Origin: CAUPWF01 sp964367905
GTDB taxonomy: Bacteria; Bacillota; Clostridia; Lachnospirales; Lachnospiraceae
Direction: 5' to 3'
DNA length: 28,643 nt
Assembly (NCBI GenBank): GCA_964367905.1
Contig: CAYIZP010000040.1
Coordinates: 1-28,643 of the forward strand
The notes under the pieces were generated by a model, which saw only the letters and a list, made by a program, of their open reading frames with translations, was not told the origin of the DNA and searched no databases. Numbering within the stretch: the stretch's first letter is position 1; every line of letters begins with the position of its first letter. The translations under genes were made by a program, and so were the position numbers. This document shows positions 15,784-24,399 of this stretch, in pieces.

Positions 15784-18700
15784 ATGAAACAAGAATTAGA
15801 AGAAATATTTAATACAGATGAGTTGGTTCAGTTAATCGATATTACACGAATTGGATATTGGCGATGGGATTGCAAATCCGATGACGTGTTTTACAGTAAA
15901 AAATGGGCAGAAATACTAGGGTATACATCGGAAGAGTTAGAGCCTACAATTGAAACTTGGTTTAAGATGCTAAATCCAGATGATTTAAAACAGATGGAAG
16001 AAAAAGTATTAGCCCATATGCGTGGAGAGGTAGAGCAGTTTGAGTTAGAATTACACTTAAACAAAAAAGATGGAGAACTTATCTGGGTGCTGGCACGTGC
16101 AAAGGTGATTGAATATGATGAGGATGGTTCACCAAAAACAATGTTAGGCGTCTTGATTGATACCGATGATTATAGTAGAACTATGGAGGCTTTGAATGCA
16201 CAGAGGGAGAGGTTTTCTGTGGCGGTTCGGCTTGCGAATTTTGCCGTTTGGGAATTAGACTGTCCTACAGGAGACGTCATCTACAGTGATGAATTTTATG
16301 AAATTTTGGGCTATGAAAAAGGAGATTTAACTCTAAATACTTCTGGGTGGGTGAAAGAATTGATTAGCTCAGAGGACAACGACAAATTATTGGGACATCT
16401 TGAGAATGTTATTGGTGGAGAAAAAGAGTCTTATTTGGAAGAAATACAGGTGAAGAAAAAAGATGGTACTTCTATTTGGATGCGTACCTTCGCAGAGATT
16501 GTACAGAGAGATGAGAATGGAAAGGCTATTAAAATTATTGGTGGGAATCTTGATGTAGACCAATTGAAGCAATCTCAAAACGAATTGGATATCGTATTGA
16601 AGCAATTGGAAGAACACCAGCATACATTAGAAGATCAAATTGAAGAGCGCACACGAGAGATTGTGGAACACGATAAAATGGTGTCATATGTTGCGGAAAT
16701 GTCTCAAAAGCTGATGTCATGTGATGGCAATATTGAAGAAATGGTAGCAGAATGCATTACGGAGATTTGTCAATTGTTTGGGCGTGCTAGGATTACGGCA
16801 TGGCAGAATATCACCATTGATGGAGAATTATACTGTAAGAGTGTCTTTAAGTGGAGACGCGGGATAGGTGGAATTAAAAAGGATGCACCAAGTGCGGCTG
16901 ACCTTACTTCGCATGCACTTCAATATGGTGAGTGTAAGGATGAACAGTATGCAGAATGTTTGATTAAAAGAATTATGAGTGGGAAGTTAATAAAATACGA
17001 AGAGGATTTCCCTACACTTCTTAAACATGTGTTAGATGCGAAGGTCATGAATATATTATGCAGAGATGCGCAAGAAAGCGAGAAAGCTTTTTTGAGCTAT
17101 GAAGGAGTGAAAGCGGCATTGGTTGCACCGATGTATCACAGAGGACAACCATGGGGGTATCTGCGCATTGACAATTTTGAAGAAGAAGTACTTTTTTCTG
17201 AGATTGAAGTGAAGGTTCTAAATATCTGCGGGTCTCTTCTTGCAAGTGCCATTCAGAAGGCAGAGGGAGAAGAGGAACTTCGAAGAGCCCATGATGAAGC
17301 GATTGCAAGTTCACAGGCGAAGAGTAATTTCTTGGCAAATATGAGTCATGAAATTAGAACTCCTATGAATGCGATTACTGGAATGTCAGAAATCCTGCTT
17401 CGTGACTTGGGAGATCATCCAGCGACGGAGTATGCAGCGGGAATCAAACAAGCAAGCTCTAATTTATTGACGATTATCAATGATATCTTAGATATCTCCA
17501 AGATTGAATCAGGAAAGTTGGACATTGTTGATGCAGAATACACATTATCGTCCTTATTAAATGATGTCATTACAATGGCGCGACTACGTGTGGAAGCGAA
17601 ACATTTGGATTTCTTTACCTATATTGATCATACCTTGCCACAAAAATTGTTTGGAGATGAGGGTAGAATTAAGCAAATTCTAATTAATCTTCTTACCAAT
17701 GCGATTAAATTCACTCACTCTGGTCATGTGGGACTGAATGTAACTGGTGAGGTAACAGCAGGAACAGATGGAGAGATAAAACTCAAGTTTGAAGTATTCG
17801 ATACAGGTGTTGGCATTAAGGAAGAAGACAGAACGCGTCTTTTCGAGGAGTTTGAGCGTGTAAATACTACTAAGAACAGAAGTATAGAGGGAACAGGATT
17901 GGGTCTTGCTATTTCTAGACAATTGTGTGAGATGATGGGTGGACATATTGAAATGCACTCAGTGTATGGTAGTGGTTCTACATTTACAGTAGATGTAAAG
18001 CAGAAGCTTGTGGAATATGAACCAATCGCTAGAGTGTCTGAGAAAAAAACTGTCCTATTGTACGAATCTAGGGAGCTATATGTGAAATATTTGAAGCTCG
18101 CAATTGAAGAACTAGGGTCTGAATGCGTGGTTTGTGGAAATCAATCAGAGATATTCGAGCAAATACAAGAGCGAAAGTGTGACTTCATCTTCACTCCTGC
18201 ATTGCATTTGGCAAAAGTGCAGCAGCTAGTAGAAAAGAAAGAGTGTGAGGCTAAAATTGTAATGTGTACACAGATTCAAAATGCACAATTTTCAGAGGGT
18301 GTGTATACCTTTATCTTGCCGGCAAATTGTATGCAGGTAGCTGCAATTTTGAATAATACATCGACGATGCAATATCAAAATGCAGAGGTGAATCAATTTA
18401 AGGCTCCAGAAGCGAAGATTCTACTGGTAGACGATAATTTTGTAAATCTAAAAGTTGCAAAAGGATTGATGCAACCTTATGAATTCAATATTGATACAGC
18501 AGAGAATGGAAGAATTGCAGTGGAGATGGTGAAGAAAGAGAAGTATGATTTAGTATTCATGGATCATATGATGCCAGAGATGGATGGGATTGATGCAACC
18601 ATTGCAATCCGTAATCTGGATGGTGAATATTATCAGAATCTCCCAATCATTGCTTTGACAGCCAATGCAATTATAGGAATTCGTGATTTATTCATCAAAG

Positions 18701-19422
18701 AAGGTATGAATGATTTCTTGGAAAAACCGATTGTAATGCGCAAGTTGAATGCGATTCTAGCACAGTGGTTGCCAGCCGAATTACAGATTCCAGTGGATCC
18801 AACTACAATTCTTGACAAAGAGCCTATGGATTATGGTGAGATTTATGGAATTGATATTACAAAAGGGGTATCTTCTCTAGGTGGAGACTATGAGAGTTAT
18901 TTAGATGTTATACGTACTTATTATGCGGATGGGGTGAAGAAGCATGCCTATATACGAACCCTGTATATGGATCGTGATTTACTAGCATTTAAGACAGAGG
19001 TTCATGCCATAAAGAGTGCGTCCGCATCCATTGGTGCGCTGGATTTATCGGCTCAGGCCTTGGCACTAGAAACTGCGGCATCCAAGGAGGATTGGTTGTA
19101 TATTGATGGAAATGTAGAAAGCTTTTTGGCGGAATTTCTAAAGGTACTAGATTCTCTTCGAGAATACCTCGCGAGCAAAAAAGAGGTAGAAGAAAATAAG
19201 GTGGTTGGAGCAATTGATCTATTGCAAGATAAGATTGAGGCATTGGCAGAGGCGATAGATTATGTAGACATCGGAGAGATTGAGAAAATATTAGGAGAAC
19301 TCTGTAAATTCGAGTGGGAGCCACCACTTAGCGAATATCTTGCGGGTATAAAAATGGGAATTGAGTCTTACGATTACGATGAAGGTATGGAATATGTTGA
19401 AAAGATTCGAGAAATTTTATAG
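15784..19422 (+). CDS. Large hybrid sensor histidine kinase (PAS-PAS-GAF-HisKA-HATPase-REC-HPt)
   Basis: This 1212-residue soluble phosphorelay protein has no membrane segment. In order: PAS/PAC 1 (about 15-125, YWRWDCKSDDVFY), PAS/PAC 2 (about 140-265, FAVWELDCPTGDVIY), a coiled coil, a GAF-like domain (about 305-490), HisKA with His522 in NMSHEIRTPMNA, HATPase with NLLTNAIKF, DTGVGIKEED and GTGLGLAIS, a degenerate receiver (about 755-850) lacking a clear phosphoacceptor Asp, and an intact receiver with Asp927 in LVFMDHMMPEMDG. An HPt domain follows with His1074 in EVHAIKSASASIGA, then a helical tail. The final HPt could pass phosphate to the HD-GYP regulator encoded just upstream, which is inference. 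PAS and GAF domains suggest an internal redox or small-molecule signal. Confidence 0.9.
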   Translation: MKQELEEIFNTDELVQLIDITRIGYWRWDCKSDDVFYSKKWAEILGYTSEELEPTIETWFKMLNPDDLKQMEEKVLAHMRGEVEQFELELHLNKKDGELIWVLARAKVIEYDEDGSPKTMLGVLIDTDDYSRTMEALNAQRERFSVAVRLANFAVWELDCPTGDVIYSDEFYEILGYEKGDLTLNTSGWVKELISSEDNDKLLGHLENVIGGEKESYLEEIQVKKKDGTSIWMRTFAEIVQRDENGKAIKIIGGNLDVDQLKQSQNELDIVLKQLEEHQHTLEDQIEERTREIVEHDKMVSYVAEMSQKLMSCDGNIEEMVAECITEICQLFGRARITAWQNITIDGELYCKSVFKWRRGIGGIKKDAPSAADLTSHALQYGECKDEQYAECLIKRIMSGKLIKYEEDFPTLLKHVLDAKVMNILCRDAQESEKAFLSYEGVKAALVAPMYHRGQPWGYLRIDNFEEEVLFSEIEVKVLNICGSLLASAIQKAEGEEELRRAHDEAIASSQAKSNFLANMSHEIRTPMNAITGMSEILLRDLGDHPATEYAAGIKQASSNLLTIINDILDISKIESGKLDIVDAEYTLSSLLNDVITMARLRVEAKHLDFFTYIDHTLPQKLFGDEGRIKQILINLLTNAIKFTHSGHVGLNVTGEVTAGTDGEIKLKFEVFDTGVGIKEEDRTRLFEEFERVNTTKNRSIEGTGLGLAISRQLCEMMGGHIEMHSVYGSGSTFTVDVKQKLVEYEPIARVSEKKTVLLYESRELYVKYLKLAIEELGSECVVCGNQSEIFEQIQERKCDFIFTPALHLAKVQQLVEKKECEAKIVMCTQIQNAQFSEGVYTFILPANCMQVAAILNNTSTMQYQNAEVNQFKAPEAKILLVDDNFVNLKVAKGLMQPYEFNIDTAENGRIAVEMVKKEKYDLVFMDHMMPEMDGIDATIAIRNLDGEYYQNLPIIALTANAIIGIRDLFIKEGMNDFLEKPIVMRKLNAILAQWLPAELQIPVDPTTILDKEPMDYGEIYGIDITKGVSSLGGDYESYLDVIRTYYADGVKKHAYIRTLYMDRDLLAFKTEVHAIKSASASIGALDLSAQALALETAASKEDWLYIDGNVESFLAEFLKVLDSLREYLASKKEVEENKVVGAIDLLQDKIEALAEAIDYVDIGEIEKILGELCKFEWEPPLSEYLAGIKMGIESYDYDEGMEYVEKIREIL

Positions 19423-19457
19423 AAGAAAATTGAGAAGTTGTAGTATATGTTGTAGTT

Positions 19458-19462
19458 AGGAG
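19458..19462 (+). promoter_or_regulatory. Ribosome-binding site that fixes the chemoreceptor start
   Basis: AGGAG lies 8 bases before the ATG at 19471. It lies only 2 bases before the in-frame ATG at 19465, which is too close. The later ATG is therefore preferred. Confidence 0.6.
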
Positions 19463-19470
19463 AAATGAGA

Positions 19471-20826
19471 ATGCGAAGCACAGTAGATAAATACAGTCCA
19501 CAAAATATCTTTAAATTAAATATCGTGATAGCGATTACTTTTTATGTAATGATGCCGATTCCCTATATTATCACAGGTGATTACCTGATTGGAGGGGTTA
19601 TCTTTGGTATTGGAGTGCTGTGTTTTCTTCTGACCTTTGTGTTTGGTTTAGGGAATACCTATGGTAAACGTGTTTGTATCTTGGTGATATCTGAGATGAG
19701 TGCAACTGTGGTTCCTGCACTGCTAGGGGAGGGGACTCCACATGTTTATAGTGTAATGGCAGCAGGGATTGCGCTTACAGGATTATTTTTTCATTACAAG
19801 ATAGTCCTTTTAAATGTGATTGTATCTTCCGTTGTAGCAACCATATTCACAGTCTTTAGCGGATATTTCATACCAGGATATAATTTTACATATTTGGCAA
19901 AAGGATTATCTTTTATGATTGTTTCAGGAATTGCGATTGTAATATTCGTGAAAATTGTAATTCTTCGAATAGAAGCAGCAGAGATGAAACAGGAAGAGAG
20001 CGAAAAACTGTTAGAAGAGATTGAGATTAAGATGGAGGAAATCGAACGACAAAAAGCAATGCAGAATCAAATGGTGAATCGCATTCAAGTGATTTCCTCG
20101 AAACTTGCTTCTTCGGCAGATGGAATGCTTCCTGTTGTAAATGAGTTGACCGATGGTTCTATTCAGCAGTCAGCAGCAGTAGAGCAAATTGCAGCAACAG
20201 TTTCCGAGGTTGCGGTGGTTAGTAGAAAGAATGTGAATGATGCGAGACTTGCAAAAGAACTGACAGGTATGTCTAATGTGCAGCTTGAAGTTGGGCGAAA
20301 TCAGATGAAGATGATGACCAAAGCCATGGATGACATTGCACTCGCAGCTGAGAAGATTGAAAAGATTATTAAGTCGATTGAAGATATTGCGTTCCAAACG
20401 AATATTCTTGCTCTGAATGCCGCAGTTGAGGCAGCACGAGCCGGGGAAGCGGGAAAAGGATTTTCTGTTGTTGCAGCGGAAGTAAGGGGCCTGGCTAAAT
20501 TATGCGCAGATGCAGTAAAAGATACAGAACATATGATAGGGAATACGATTCGTGCAGTGGATAATGGAAAATCGATTACCAAGGATACTGCGGATGCACT
20601 TGAACAAATTGTGAAGAGCACGGAAGATGCGGTTGCGATTATCGATGAGATTAATGCATCATCGAATGAACAGTCAGATTCCATTGCACAGGTAGAGGAG
20701 AGTTTGAATAGTATTTCCAACGTAATTATCAATAATTCACAAACTGCAGTGGAGATGTCGCAGTCAACAAACGAAATCCACAAGCAAGTTGTGAACCTTG
20801 AGGGAATGGTTGTGAAACATGAATAA
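19471..20826 (+). CDS. Methyl-accepting chemotaxis protein with multi-pass membrane sensor
   Basis: This 451-residue chemoreceptor has an N-terminal region (about 12-170) with roughly six hydrophobic helices and only short loops, so there is no large extracellular ligand domain. A coiled coil and the cytoplasmic signalling domain follow. The highly conserved tip, AFQTNILALNAAVEAARAG then GKGFSVVAAEVRGLA, binds CheA/CheW. No clear HAMP domain is seen between the membrane part and the coiled coil. It may sense membrane state, a dissolved gas, or a partner protein. Its last codons overlap the hydrogenase-like gene by 8 bases, which argues for joint production. It may thus feed the same signal into swimming that its neighbours feed into c-di-GMP. 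Confidence 0.9.
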   Translation: MRSTVDKYSPQNIFKLNIVIAITFYVMMPIPYIITGDYLIGGVIFGIGVLCFLLTFVFGLGNTYGKRVCILVISEMSATVVPALLGEGTPHVYSVMAAGIALTGLFFHYKIVLLNVIVSSVVATIFTVFSGYFIPGYNFTYLAKGLSFMIVSGIAIVIFVKIVILRIEAAEMKQEESEKLLEEIEIKMEEIERQKAMQNQMVNRIQVISSKLASSADGMLPVVNELTDGSIQQSAAVEQIAATVSEVAVVSRKNVNDARLAKELTGMSNVQLEVGRNQMKMMTKAMDDIALAAEKIEKIIKSIEDIAFQTNILALNAAVEAARAGEAGKGFSVVAAEVRGLAKLCADAVKDTEHMIGNTIRAVDNGKSITKDTADALEQIVKSTEDAVAIIDEINASSNEQSDSIAQVEESLNSISNVIINNSQTAVEMSQSTNEIHKQVVNLEGMVVKHE

Positions 20827-22555
20827 GATAAGCTTTATACATACACATGAGGAAAAATGTCAGGGTTGCAATAAGTGTATTTATTGCTGCCCTACTTCTG
20901 CGAACAAGGCATTCTTTGATGGTGAAGATGGGAAGGTCTTTATCAAGGAAGATGTGTGCATCTCTTGTGGTGAGTGTATCTCTGTTTGCGACCATGACGC
21001 AAGAGATTATATGGATGATACAGAACGGTTTTTCAGAGATATTACAGCAGGAGAGGCAATTTCTGTAGTCGTTGCACCATCTGCTAGATTTAATATCCCG
21101 AATTTTGACAAAGTGCTAGGATATCTGAAGCAAATCGGAGTTCGGCAGATTTATGATGTATCCTATGGCGCAGATATCTGTACTTGGGGACATGTGAAGG
21201 CAATCAAAGAGGGAAAGATTGACAATATCATAGCACAGCCATGTCCAGTCATTGTTTGCTATATTGAGAAATACTATCCAACTTTGTTGGAGAAACTATC
21301 ACCGATTCAAAGTCCAGTGGTCTGTTTGGGGACTTATTTGAAGAAGTACTTGGGGAAAAAGGAAAAAATCATGTTTCTGTCTCCTTGTATCGGAAAGAAA
21401 TGGGAGTGTGAGAGTGAACACACTAATGGCGTGCTCGAATACAATGTGACATACGATGTCTTTATGAAGCGTTTGGAGAGAGAACAGGTAGATATCGCGA
21501 GTTGTTTGCCAGAAAAATTTGATGAATTAGAGGGTTCCATTGGTTTTACATTTCCAAGGCCAGGAGGGCTGGCTGAGAATATACGATATCATTTTGATGA
21601 GAACTTGTGGATTAAACAGGTGGAGGGAATTGATAACGTTACGAAGTATTTTGGTGAATATGTACAAGATATAGAAGAAGGAAGACCAGTACCGCGTATT
21701 GTAGATGCACTGAATTGCGAGCAGGGTTGTAATGTGGGGACTGGAACATCGAAGAATGCGAGGCAAAATGAAATTGACTTTGTGATGAATGAGATGAAGT
21801 CGAAAACCAATAGGGCAGATGGCGAGGGGTTGATGAAGCATTTTGATGAACAACTCGTTTTAGAAGATTTTTGCCGAATCTATACGGATCGAAGTATTGA
21901 TTGTACAAAATCCTCTGATGTGGACATGGAGAAAGCGTTTCTGTCCCTTGGGAAAATAACAGAAGAAGATAGAAACATTAATTGTTTTTGCTGTGGATAT
22001 GGGAATTGTTATGATTTTGTGTATGACTTGGCACAAGGATACAATGATCGAAATAACTGCAGACACTTTTTGTTGAATAAGTTTAAGAAGATCAGTTATT
22101 ATGATGAGTTGACTGGTGTGAATAGCAGGCATAGTTATCGCGAAAAAGTAAGTCGAATCAAGGGGAAACATCCAGGGTTTGTGGGCATTGTCTACGTAGA
22201 TATCAATGGGCTAAAAGAGGTGAATGATACCAAAGGTCATAAGTATGGAGATGTGCTGATTACAGCATGTGCAGAGCTGTTAAGAGAGGTGTTTGGTAAC
22301 AAAATATATCGAGTTGGAGGAGACGAATTTGTTATACTAGACACAGAAGTGAAGGAAGAAATCTTCTTGAATAAGGTGCAACAGCTTCGAGTTAAGGTAC
22401 AAGAAAGAGAGTATGAGATGCTATCGCTTGGAGCGGCATGTAGCCATACGAGAGCAGATTTTGACCAGAGAATGGAGGAAGCGGACCGCCAAATGTACCG
22501 AGCAAAACAAGAGTATTATCGCACTCGAGCGAAGGTGGACAGAAGAAATACTTGA
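20819..22555 (+). CDS. [FeFe]-hydrogenase-like iron-sulfur sensor fused to a GGDEF diguanylate cyclase
   Basis: The 578-residue protein has these parts. (1) Two [4Fe-4S] ferredoxin motifs (residues 14-56, each CxxCxxCxxxC). (2) An [FeFe]-hydrogenase large-subunit-like domain with loop cysteines Cys142 (QPCP), Cys190 (SPCIGKK) and Cys300/Cys304 (NCEQGC), the four expected ligands of the H-cluster cubane. (3) An extra Fe-S module Cys389-x2-Cys392-G-x3-Cys397 to Cys414. (4) A GGDEF domain, GGDEF at 500-504, without an RxxD inhibitory site. The proton-relay cysteine that precedes the loop-1 ligand in active hydrogenases is Pro141 here, so this is a sensory-type protein. Likely role: redox, H2 or CO state controls c-di-GMP synthesis. 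The start overlaps the chemoreceptor end, and the ribosome site is weak. Confidence 0.88.
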   Translation: MNKISFIHTHEEKCQGCNKCIYCCPTSANKAFFDGEDGKVFIKEDVCISCGECISVCDHDARDYMDDTERFFRDITAGEAISVVVAPSARFNIPNFDKVLGYLKQIGVRQIYDVSYGADICTWGHVKAIKEGKIDNIIAQPCPVIVCYIEKYYPTLLEKLSPIQSPVVCLGTYLKKYLGKKEKIMFLSPCIGKKWECESEHTNGVLEYNVTYDVFMKRLEREQVDIASCLPEKFDELEGSIGFTFPRPGGLAENIRYHFDENLWIKQVEGIDNVTKYFGEYVQDIEEGRPVPRIVDALNCEQGCNVGTGTSKNARQNEIDFVMNEMKSKTNRADGEGLMKHFDEQLVLEDFCRIYTDRSIDCTKSSDVDMEKAFLSLGKITEEDRNINCFCCGYGNCYDFVYDLAQGYNDRNNCRHFLLNKFKKISYYDELTGVNSRHSYREKVSRIKGKHPGFVGIVYVDINGLKEVNDTKGHKYGDVLITACAELLREVFGNKIYRVGGDEFVILDTEVKEEIFLNKVQQLRVKVQEREYEMLSLGAACSHTRADFDQRMEEADRQMYRAKQEYYRTRAKVDRRNT

Positions 22556-22580
22556 CATTTTCACAAAAATTTCATAAAAT
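22552..22580 (+). promoter_or_regulatory. Sigma-A-type promoter of oppA
   Basis: TTGACA (22552-22557, exact -35 consensus), a 17-base spacer and TAAAAT (22575-22580, five of six -10 bases) point toward oppA. The -35 contains the TGA stop of the preceding gene. The 5' leader of oppA would be about 70 bases and AT-rich. Confidence 0.75.
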
Positions 22581-22656
22581 GGTTGAATGAGTATAAAACT
22601 TTATTGCTTTATCTCATTAAACTAATTTTGTAAAAATTGAAAACAGGAGGAAAATT

Positions 22657-24318
22657 ATGAAAAAATTAGTAGCATTAATGGCAGTGCTTTCACTAACATT
22701 TTCTTTGGCAGCTTGTGGCTCTAACGAAGCGCCAGCTGAAGGTGGAGATAGCGCAGCTACAACAGAAGACGCAGCACCAGCAGCAAGTGGTGATGGTGTA
22801 ACAGTTAGTATTGCAAAAGAAAACGACGTAATCTCAATGAACTCAATGTATGCAACAGATGGTATGTCATTCGAGATGATTCACGCAACAGTGGATGGAT
22901 TGATGGATGTAGACGCAGATGGAAACATCATCAACGCATTGGCTTCAGAGTACACAGAGAGCGAAGACGGGCTTGTTTATACATTTACAATCCGTGATGA
23001 CGCTGTATGGTCGAATGATGAGCCTGTAACAGCAAACGACTTCGTATTTGCTTGGCAAACAGCGATCACAAGCCCAGAGGCTGAGTATGCATACCTATAC
23101 ACAACAGGAAATGCTTCTATCGTAAACGCTGACGAAGTTATGGCAGGAGAGATGGATAAATCAGAATTAGGTGTTAAGGCAATCGATGATAAGACATTAG
23201 AGATTACACTTACACAAAAGACACCTTACTTCTTAAGTCTTATGACATTCCCAGTGTTCTATCCAGTAAACGAAGCTTTTGCTACAGAGCAAGGCGACCA
23301 ATACGGAATGGCACCTGAGAACTTACTTGCTTGTGGACCTTACCAATTAGTAACAAGAGAAGTTGGAACAAAACTTGAGTTTGTGAAAAACGAAAAGTAT
23401 TGGGACGCAGCAAACGTATCAGTTGATAACTTAGTAATCAACATCACACCAGAGGTTTCTTCTAGTGTAACAGCATACGAGGCTGGAAGCGTAGACTTCA
23501 CAAAAGTAAGCAGCAGTTTGATCGACGGATACAAAGACAACGAAGGATTCACACAAGTTCTTGAAGGATACCTATGGTACCTACAACCAAACATGAACGA
23601 TGAGAACCTTTCAAATGAAAACTTACGTATGGCGATCGCATATGCACTTAACAAGCAAGACTTAGTTGATAACGTATTAAAAGATGGTTCTATCGTTGGT
23701 AACGGATTCGTTCCTACAACACTTGCTACAGGTCCAGACGGAGCAGATTTCCGTGCGACAGGTGGAGAGTTCTTAGTACCAGACGAAGCGAAAGCTTTAG
23801 AATATTTTGCAGCAGCTCAAGAAGAACTTGGTGATGAAATTACAATTAAAATGTTATATGAAAACGCAGATCCTGCTAAGACAGCAGCTGAGTACATCCA
23901 ATCAAATCTTCAATCAGCTCTTCCAGGACTTATCGTAGAAATGGATATGCAAACAAAAGAAGCACGTATCGAAATGCAAAAAGACCGTGACTTCCAAATC
24001 GTTCTTACACGTTGGGGACCTGACTATGCTGACCCAACAACATACTTGAATTTAATGGTTACAGGAAACTCTTACAACTATGGTGATTACAGCAATCCAG
24101 AGTACGATGCATTAATGGCAGAAGCAGCAAGTAATCCAGACGAGGCAGCTCGTTGGGAACAATTACTAGAAGCTGAAGCAATGTTAATGGAAGATGCTCC
24201 AGTTATCTCTGTATTCCAAGTTGGTGGTGCTTCACTAATCAACCCAAGCGTAACAGGAATCGAAACTCATGCAGTTGGAGTTCCTTACGTATTCAAGAAC
24301 ATAAAAGTAGCAGAGTAA
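22657..24318 (+). CDS. oppA: Oligopeptide ABC transporter substrate-binding lipoprotein OppA
   Basis: This 553-residue extracellular family-5 solute-binding protein has a signal peptide ending in the lipobox LAAC (Cys20), followed by a Ser/Ala/Glu-rich linker. SBP family-5 features include GLVYTFTIRDDAVWSNDEPVTANDFVFAW near residue 105 and LACGPYQLV near 225. AYALNKQDLV lies near 330, and RWGPDYADPTTYLNLM near 450, typical of peptide-binding OppA/MppA-like proteins. AGGAGG precedes the ATG. The gene uses C-ending codons (AAC, TAC, CGT) much more than its neighbours, a sign of high expression. The four following genes supply the rest of the importer. Peptides are the likely cargo; the exact size range is unknown. 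Confidence 0.9.
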   Translation: MKKLVALMAVLSLTFSLAACGSNEAPAEGGDSAATTEDAAPAASGDGVTVSIAKENDVISMNSMYATDGMSFEMIHATVDGLMDVDADGNIINALASEYTESEDGLVYTFTIRDDAVWSNDEPVTANDFVFAWQTAITSPEAEYAYLYTTGNASIVNADEVMAGEMDKSELGVKAIDDKTLEITLTQKTPYFLSLMTFPVFYPVNEAFATEQGDQYGMAPENLLACGPYQLVTREVGTKLEFVKNEKYWDAANVSVDNLVINITPEVSSSVTAYEAGSVDFTKVSSSLIDGYKDNEGFTQVLEGYLWYLQPNMNDENLSNENLRMAIAYALNKQDLVDNVLKDGSIVGNGFVPTTLATGPDGADFRATGGEFLVPDEAKALEYFAAAQEELGDEITIKMLYENADPAKTAAEYIQSNLQSALPGLIVEMDMQTKEARIEMQKDRDFQIVLTRWGPDYADPTTYLNLMVTGNSYNYGDYSNPEYDALMAEAASNPDEAARWEQLLEAEAMLMEDAPVISVFQVGGASLINPSVTGIETHAVGVPYVFKNIKVAE

Positions 24319-24338
24319 TATAAAAAAACAATTACTGT

Positions 24339-24368
24339 GAATACACCATGGGTAACTATGGTGTATTC
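24339..24368 (+). other. Strong hairpin between oppA and oppB
   Basis: GAATACACCAT (24339-24349) and ATGGTGTATTC (24358-24368) form a perfect 11-pair stem with an 8-base loop, 20 bases after the oppA stop. The following bases are CTTATATATG, too few Ts for a strong terminator. It probably stabilises oppA mRNA or partly stops transcription, so that the binding protein exceeds the membrane parts. Confidence 0.6.
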
Positions 24369-24399
24369 CTTATATATGACAGGTAGAAAGAGGTAAACA

